Source: Mangrovihabitans endophyticus (lineage in GTDB: Bacteria > Actinomycetota > Actinomycetes > Mycobacteriales > Micromonosporaceae). Taken from it: a DNA stretch of 64,000 nucleotides. The stretch spans positions 297,720 to 361,719 of the forward strand of contig NZ_BMMX01000001.1 in assembly GCF_014646155.1 (NCBI RefSeq), read 5' to 3'. Made by a program: the position numbers and the translations under genes. This document shows, piece by piece, positions 60,754 to 64,000 of the stretch (positions within the stretch are counted from its first letter, which is position 1; each line of letters begins with the position of its first letter). The notes beneath the pieces are model-generated. The model was not told where the DNA came from. It worked only from the letters and a program-made list of their open reading frames with translations, and made no database searches.

Positions 60754-62493
60754 GTGACGGCGAACGGCGAAACGGAAACGGGCTCACAGGACATCGAAGA
60801 CGTTTACCCGCTGACCCCGATGCAGAACGGAATTCTGTTCCACACTCTGAAGACTGACCATTCTGGTCCGTATATCGAGCAGTTCCTGTTCGACGTATCG
60901 GTGGCGTTGGACCGTGACCGGTTCATCCGATCCTGGCGCATCGTGTTGGACCGGCATACCGCATTGCGGTCCGCCGTCGTCTGGGAAGGCGTCGACGAAC
61001 CCCTTCAAATCGTCATGCGCGATGCTGCCGTTTCAATGTCCGAAGTGGATACCACCGGCTGGGCATCCGAGCGGTTCGACGAAGAGGTACGCACATGGCT
61101 CGATGCGGATCGGGCCCGCGGCATTCCGCTCTCCGAGGCGCCGCTGATGCGACTGACCCTGCTGCCCCGCCCGGCCGGCGGCGGAGTGCTGGTCTGGACC
61201 CTGCACCACCTCGTCATGGACGGCTGGTCGATGCCGATCACCGTCCAGGAGGTGGCGACGGTGTACCGGGCGCTCGGCGACGGCGGCACCGGGGCGGAGC
61301 TACTGCCCGCAGCAAAGCCCTTCCGAGACTTCGTGGCCTGGTTGCAAGGGGCAACCACCGTCGGCGCGGAGCGGTTCTGGCGTGATCGGCTCGCCGGAAT
61401 GGTCCGCACGCCGATACCGGCACCACGTCCAGGACACGTCGAGGCAGGCACGGCGGCTGGGGGCCGGGCCTACCTCGACCTCGGACCGGACCTCAGCCGC
61501 TCGATCCTCGCCGCAGCGCAGACGGCCAAGGTAACCGTCAACACGGTCTACCAGGCCGGGTGGGCGCTGATGCTGGCGAGACTCGCGGGCACCACCGACG
61601 TGGTCTTCGGAACCACGGTGTCCGGGCGACCGGCGGCCCTTGAGGGGGTGGAACAGATGGTCGGGTTGTTCATCAACACCATCGCGCATCGGGTCCGCCT
61701 GCCCGGCGGGCAATCGGCGAGGCAGTGGCTGGCCGAGCTTGCGCAACGACACCTGGACACCCTCGCCCATCAACACGTGGCGTTACCGCTCCTGCAGAGC
61801 TGGACGGACGTACCGCCGGGCGAGGCGATGTTCGACAGCATCGTCGTCTTCGAGAACTATCCCAGTGAGAATCCGCACTTCGATCTCGGCGAGGGAGCGA
61901 CCCTGCGGATCCGGGAGGTCATCGAGGACGCCGGGTATCCGTTGACATTGACGGTACTGCCCCGCGCCGGAGGCACCCGGCTCCAGTTGCTCTACGACCA
62001 GGGCCGGTACTCCGATGGCGCCGCAGGGCGACTGCTCGCCGCCTACGCTGCCGCCCTGCAGGCGATTGCCGGTGGTCTCGACACGAATGTGGCGGACCTG
62101 GTCCCCACCCTGTCCACCCCGGCGGCTCCGGTCCGCGTCGCGCAGCCCCCGACGTCGGCGCCGGCCCCCGCCACCGGGGCGGCCGGGTTCTTCACCGACG
62201 CACCCGACGCCGAGGCGATGCGCCTGCTGTGGAGCGAGGTCCTCGGGCGTGAGGTCACCGATCCCGACAGCGACTTCTTCCGCCTGGGTGGCGACTCCCT
62301 GGCCGCCGTCCGCCTCGTCGGCCGGCTACGGACCGTTCTGCAAAGTCAGGTGGGGGTGAGCGCCCTGTTCGAGGAGCGGACTCTGCGAGCGCTGCTCCAG
62401 CGCGTGCACCGGCTGGCCGGTGCCGAGGCAGCCGGCGGGGTCGTGACCGCCACCCGCGCGACGACCGCGAACGACCGGGAGGGCTCGTGCTGA
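60754..62493 (+). CDS. Nonribosomal peptide synthetase, C-T protein (no adenylation domain)
   Basis: The 579-aa protein has a condensation domain (about 15-450; YPLTPMQNGILFHTL at the start, H151-H152-x3-D156-G157, MVGLFINTIAHRV) and a C-terminal carrier domain (about 485-560; FFRLGGDSLAAVRL). No adenylation domain is present, so its carrier needs loading in trans. Start GTG 60754 has GAGGAG 9 nt upstream; the open frame to 60442 is antisense to the P450. A TTA codon occurs near residue 344. The stop overlaps the start of the carbamoyltransferase gene. Confidence 0.93.
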   Translation: MTANGETETGSQDIEDVYPLTPMQNGILFHTLKTDHSGPYIEQFLFDVSVALDRDRFIRSWRIVLDRHTALRSAVVWEGVDEPLQIVMRDAAVSMSEVDTTGWASERFDEEVRTWLDADRARGIPLSEAPLMRLTLLPRPAGGGVLVWTLHHLVMDGWSMPITVQEVATVYRALGDGGTGAELLPAAKPFRDFVAWLQGATTVGAERFWRDRLAGMVRTPIPAPRPGHVEAGTAAGGRAYLDLGPDLSRSILAAAQTAKVTVNTVYQAGWALMLARLAGTTDVVFGTTVSGRPAALEGVEQMVGLFINTIAHRVRLPGGQSARQWLAELAQRHLDTLAHQHVALPLLQSWTDVPPGEAMFDSIVVFENYPSENPHFDLGEGATLRIREVIEDAGYPLTLTVLPRAGGTRLQLLYDQGRYSDGAAGRLLAAYAAALQAIAGGLDTNVADLVPTLSTPAAPVRVAQPPTSAPAPATGAAGFFTDAPDAEAMRLLWSEVLGREVTDPDSDFFRLGGDSLAAVRLVGRLRTVLQSQVGVSALFEERTLRALLQRVHRLAGAEAAGGVVTATRATTANDREGSC

Positions 62494-64000
62494 TCTGCGG
62501 CGTGAAAGTGACCCACGACGGCACGGTCGCGCTCCTCGACGACAACCGGCTGATCGGGAGCGTCGAGATGGAGAAGCTCGACAACGGCCTGCGGTACGCC
62601 GAACTCACCGACCTGGCGACCATCGAACGAATCGTCCGCGAACTGGGCTACGACGTCCGCGACGTGGAAGCCTTCGTGGTGGACGGCTGGGGCTACGGCG
62701 AGCGCCGACCCACCGTGCGCACCGGCGGACCGGACGGACCCGTGCACCTGCCGGTGGCACCGTACCGGGAAGCCGCGCTCACCGATGACACCGCGAAGGT
62801 CTGGGAATTCGACGGGCTTCCACTGGCCGGCTCCGAGCTGAAGTACACCAGCTACCACCACGTCACCGGCCACATCTACGCCGCCTACTGCGCCAGCCCT
62901 TTCGCCGCCGCGGGTGAGCCGTCGTTCGTCCTCGTCTGGGACGGCGGGATTCTGCCTCGGTGCTACTACGTCCGACCGGACGGACCGCGGGTGGAGAACC
63001 TCGGACCGGTGCTCGGCCTGATCGGCAACATCTATCCGACATTCGCCATGCGCTTCCCGCCGTTCCGCCCGCAAGACCTCGGTGGGCCTCCGGAGAGACA
63101 GGCGTTCCACCAGCTCACGGTTCCCGGCAAGGTCATGGCCTACACCGCCCTCGGGCAGGTACGGCCGGAGCTGTGCGAGGAGTTCGACCGGATCTACGAC
63201 ACCGAACTGACAGTCTCCATGGCGTTCGCAGCGACCTTCGCCGACCGGTTTCTCGAACGCACCCGGACCTGGGCCTACGAACCGTCCGACGCGATGGCGA
63301 GCTTTCAGCACTGGGTAGGGGAGCGGCTGGTCGGTGCGCTGCGCCGGGTGCGGGAACGGGCCGGGGACCGAGTACCCAACCTCTGCCTGTCCGGTGGCTG
63401 CGCGTTGAACATCAAATGGAACTCGGCCGTGCGCCGCAGCGAACTGTTCGACGCGGTCTGGGTTCCGCCGTTCCCCAACGATTCCGGCTCGGCCCTCGGT
63501 GTGGCATGCGCGGAGATGGTCCGCCGTACCGGCACGGTCGCCTTGGACTGGTCGGTATACCGGGGACCGGCCATGCCGAAACCGACGAGCGTCGAGGGAT
63601 ACCGGAGCGACCGCTGCACCGTCACGGATCTCGCCGAAGTGCTGCACCGCACGGGCGAGCCGGTGCTCGTGCTGCACGACCGCGCGGAGCTCGGCCCGCG
63701 GGCGCTCGGCCACCGCAGCATCCTGGCCGCGCCGACGGCTTCGGAGATGAAGCACCGGCTCAATTCGATCAAAAAGCGTGAAGCGTACCGGCCGGTCTCG
63801 CCGATCTGCCTGGAAGACCGGGCACAGGCCATCTTCGATCCGGGCACACCCGATCCCTACATGCTGTTCGAACACCAGATTCGTCCCGACTGGCGCGCCC
63901 GCATTCCGGCGGTGATGCACCTGGACGGATCGGCACGGTTGCAGACGGTCAACCCCCGCCAGGCGCCGGTCATCGCCGAGCTGCTGGCCCGGTACGAACA
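62487..64000 (+). CDS. Carbamoyltransferase (NodU/CmcH family), 3' end outside window
   Basis: At least 504 residues are present, starting at GTG 62487 (MLICGVKVTHDGTVALLDDNRL) with GGGAGGG upstream. The N-terminal part is the Kae1/YrdC-like ASKHA fold that forms carbamoyl-adenylate, with KYTSYHHVTGHIYAAYCAS (metal-binding His pair), VLVWDGG, LCLSGGCALNIKWNS and PFPNDSGSALGVA; the C-terminal part has ELGPRALGHRSILAAP. The family O-carbamoylates hydroxyls of antibiotics using carbamoyl phosphate and ATP. It overlaps the C-T gene by 7 nt. The oxygenases of the cluster may supply the hydroxyl group. Confidence 0.9.
   Translation, partial: MLICGVKVTHDGTVALLDDNRLIGSVEMEKLDNGLRYAELTDLATIERIVRELGYDVRDVEAFVVDGWGYGERRPTVRTGGPDGPVHLPVAPYREAALTDDTAKVWEFDGLPLAGSELKYTSYHHVTGHIYAAYCASPFAAAGEPSFVLVWDGGILPRCYYVRPDGPRVENLGPVLGLIGNIYPTFAMRFPPFRPQDLGGPPERQAFHQLTVPGKVMAYTALGQVRPELCEEFDRIYDTELTVSMAFAATFADRFLERTRTWAYEPSDAMASFQHWVGERLVGALRRVRERAGDRVPNLCLSGGCALNIKWNSAVRRSELFDAVWVPPFPNDSGSALGVACAEMVRRTGTVALDWSVYRGPAMPKPTSVEGYRSDRCTVTDLAEVLHRTGEPVLVLHDRAELGPRALGHRSILAAPTASEMKHRLNSIKKREAYRPVSPICLEDRAQAIFDPGTPDPYMLFEHQIRPDWRARIPAVMHLDGSARLQTVNPRQAPVIAELLARYE

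Noticed and set aside
1..64000. CRISPR array, rRNA operon or replication origin
   Set aside because: No regularly spaced direct repeats, rRNA sequence or DnaA-box cluster was noticed.

Overview
The window is very GC-rich, genes often start with GTG, many overlap by 4 nt (ATGA/GTGA), and it carries FxSxx-COOH, DUF4232, PrsW, MoxR/DUF58/transglutaminase, SARP and LmbU-type genes. This points to a mycelial actinobacterium. Micromonosporaceae is a reasonable guess, but the sequence alone cannot settle the genus.

Region 1 (1-23 kb) looks like ordinary chromosome. It has two TIR-like FxsC-type genes at the left edge. Next comes a fused anthranilate synthase behind a tryptophan leader peptide (two adjacent Trp codons) and a 24-nt hairpin. 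An AlaA-type aminotransferase, receiver proteins, a HEAT-repeat protein coupled to a processive family-2 glycosyltransferase, a zinc alcohol dehydrogenase and a divergent NarL-type two-component pair follow. Then come a DUF4232 lipoprotein, a PrsW protease and a five-gene minus-strand group: TPR/FN3 protein, large FN3 protein, MoxR ATPase, DUF58 protein, and a transglutaminase-like protein whose catalytic Cys and His are replaced. The region ends at a tRNA-Leu(GAG).

Region 2 (23.2-34.3 kb) begins just after the tRNA. It is visibly less GC-biased and has several TTA codons. It encodes a glycosyltransferase, a kinase-fold/PLP-decarboxylase fusion, a nucleotidyltransferase, a sulfotransferase, an arginyl-tRNA synthetase (opposite strand), two more glycosyltransferases, a small protein and a phytanoyl-CoA-dioxygenase-like enzyme. 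This looks like an unassigned biosynthetic pathway, probably acquired. Region 3 (34.3-37.5 kb) is a miscellaneous stretch: HD, XRE/DUF5919 and HAD proteins and a decayed IS3-type transposase.

Region 4 (37.6-64 kb, running off the right edge) is a nonribosomal peptide cluster. Its regulators are a large SARP and a LmbU-family protein. A co-directional operon (40.7-44.5 kb) holds a 43-aa acidic peptide, an unknown protein with an SGHFRP motif, a CYTH protein, an MFS exporter and a protein with a formyltransferase-C-like domain. The NRPS is split into T-E, C-A-T and C-T proteins. It comes with MbtH, two P450s with an unusual I-helix, an FAD oxidoreductase, a 2OG/Fe(II) oxygenase, an alpha/beta hydrolase and a carbamoyltransferase. 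The pair at 55.9-57.9 kb closely matches the KtzI (ornithine N-hydroxylase) and KtzT (piperazate synthase) families, so the product probably contains piperazate. My hand-read adenylation code resembles an Asn code.

Two regulatory patterns recur in this cluster. The first is an 18-bp palindrome (TGTCCYG-N4-CRGGACA) in three divergent promoter regions, each time upstream of a TTGT-N16/18-TA promoter with matching spacing. The second is a 69-90 nt element with outward-facing terminal inverted repeats and a central GTCGACGGC, in three or possibly four intergenic regions. I consider these two patterns and the peptide operon the most promising undescribed features.
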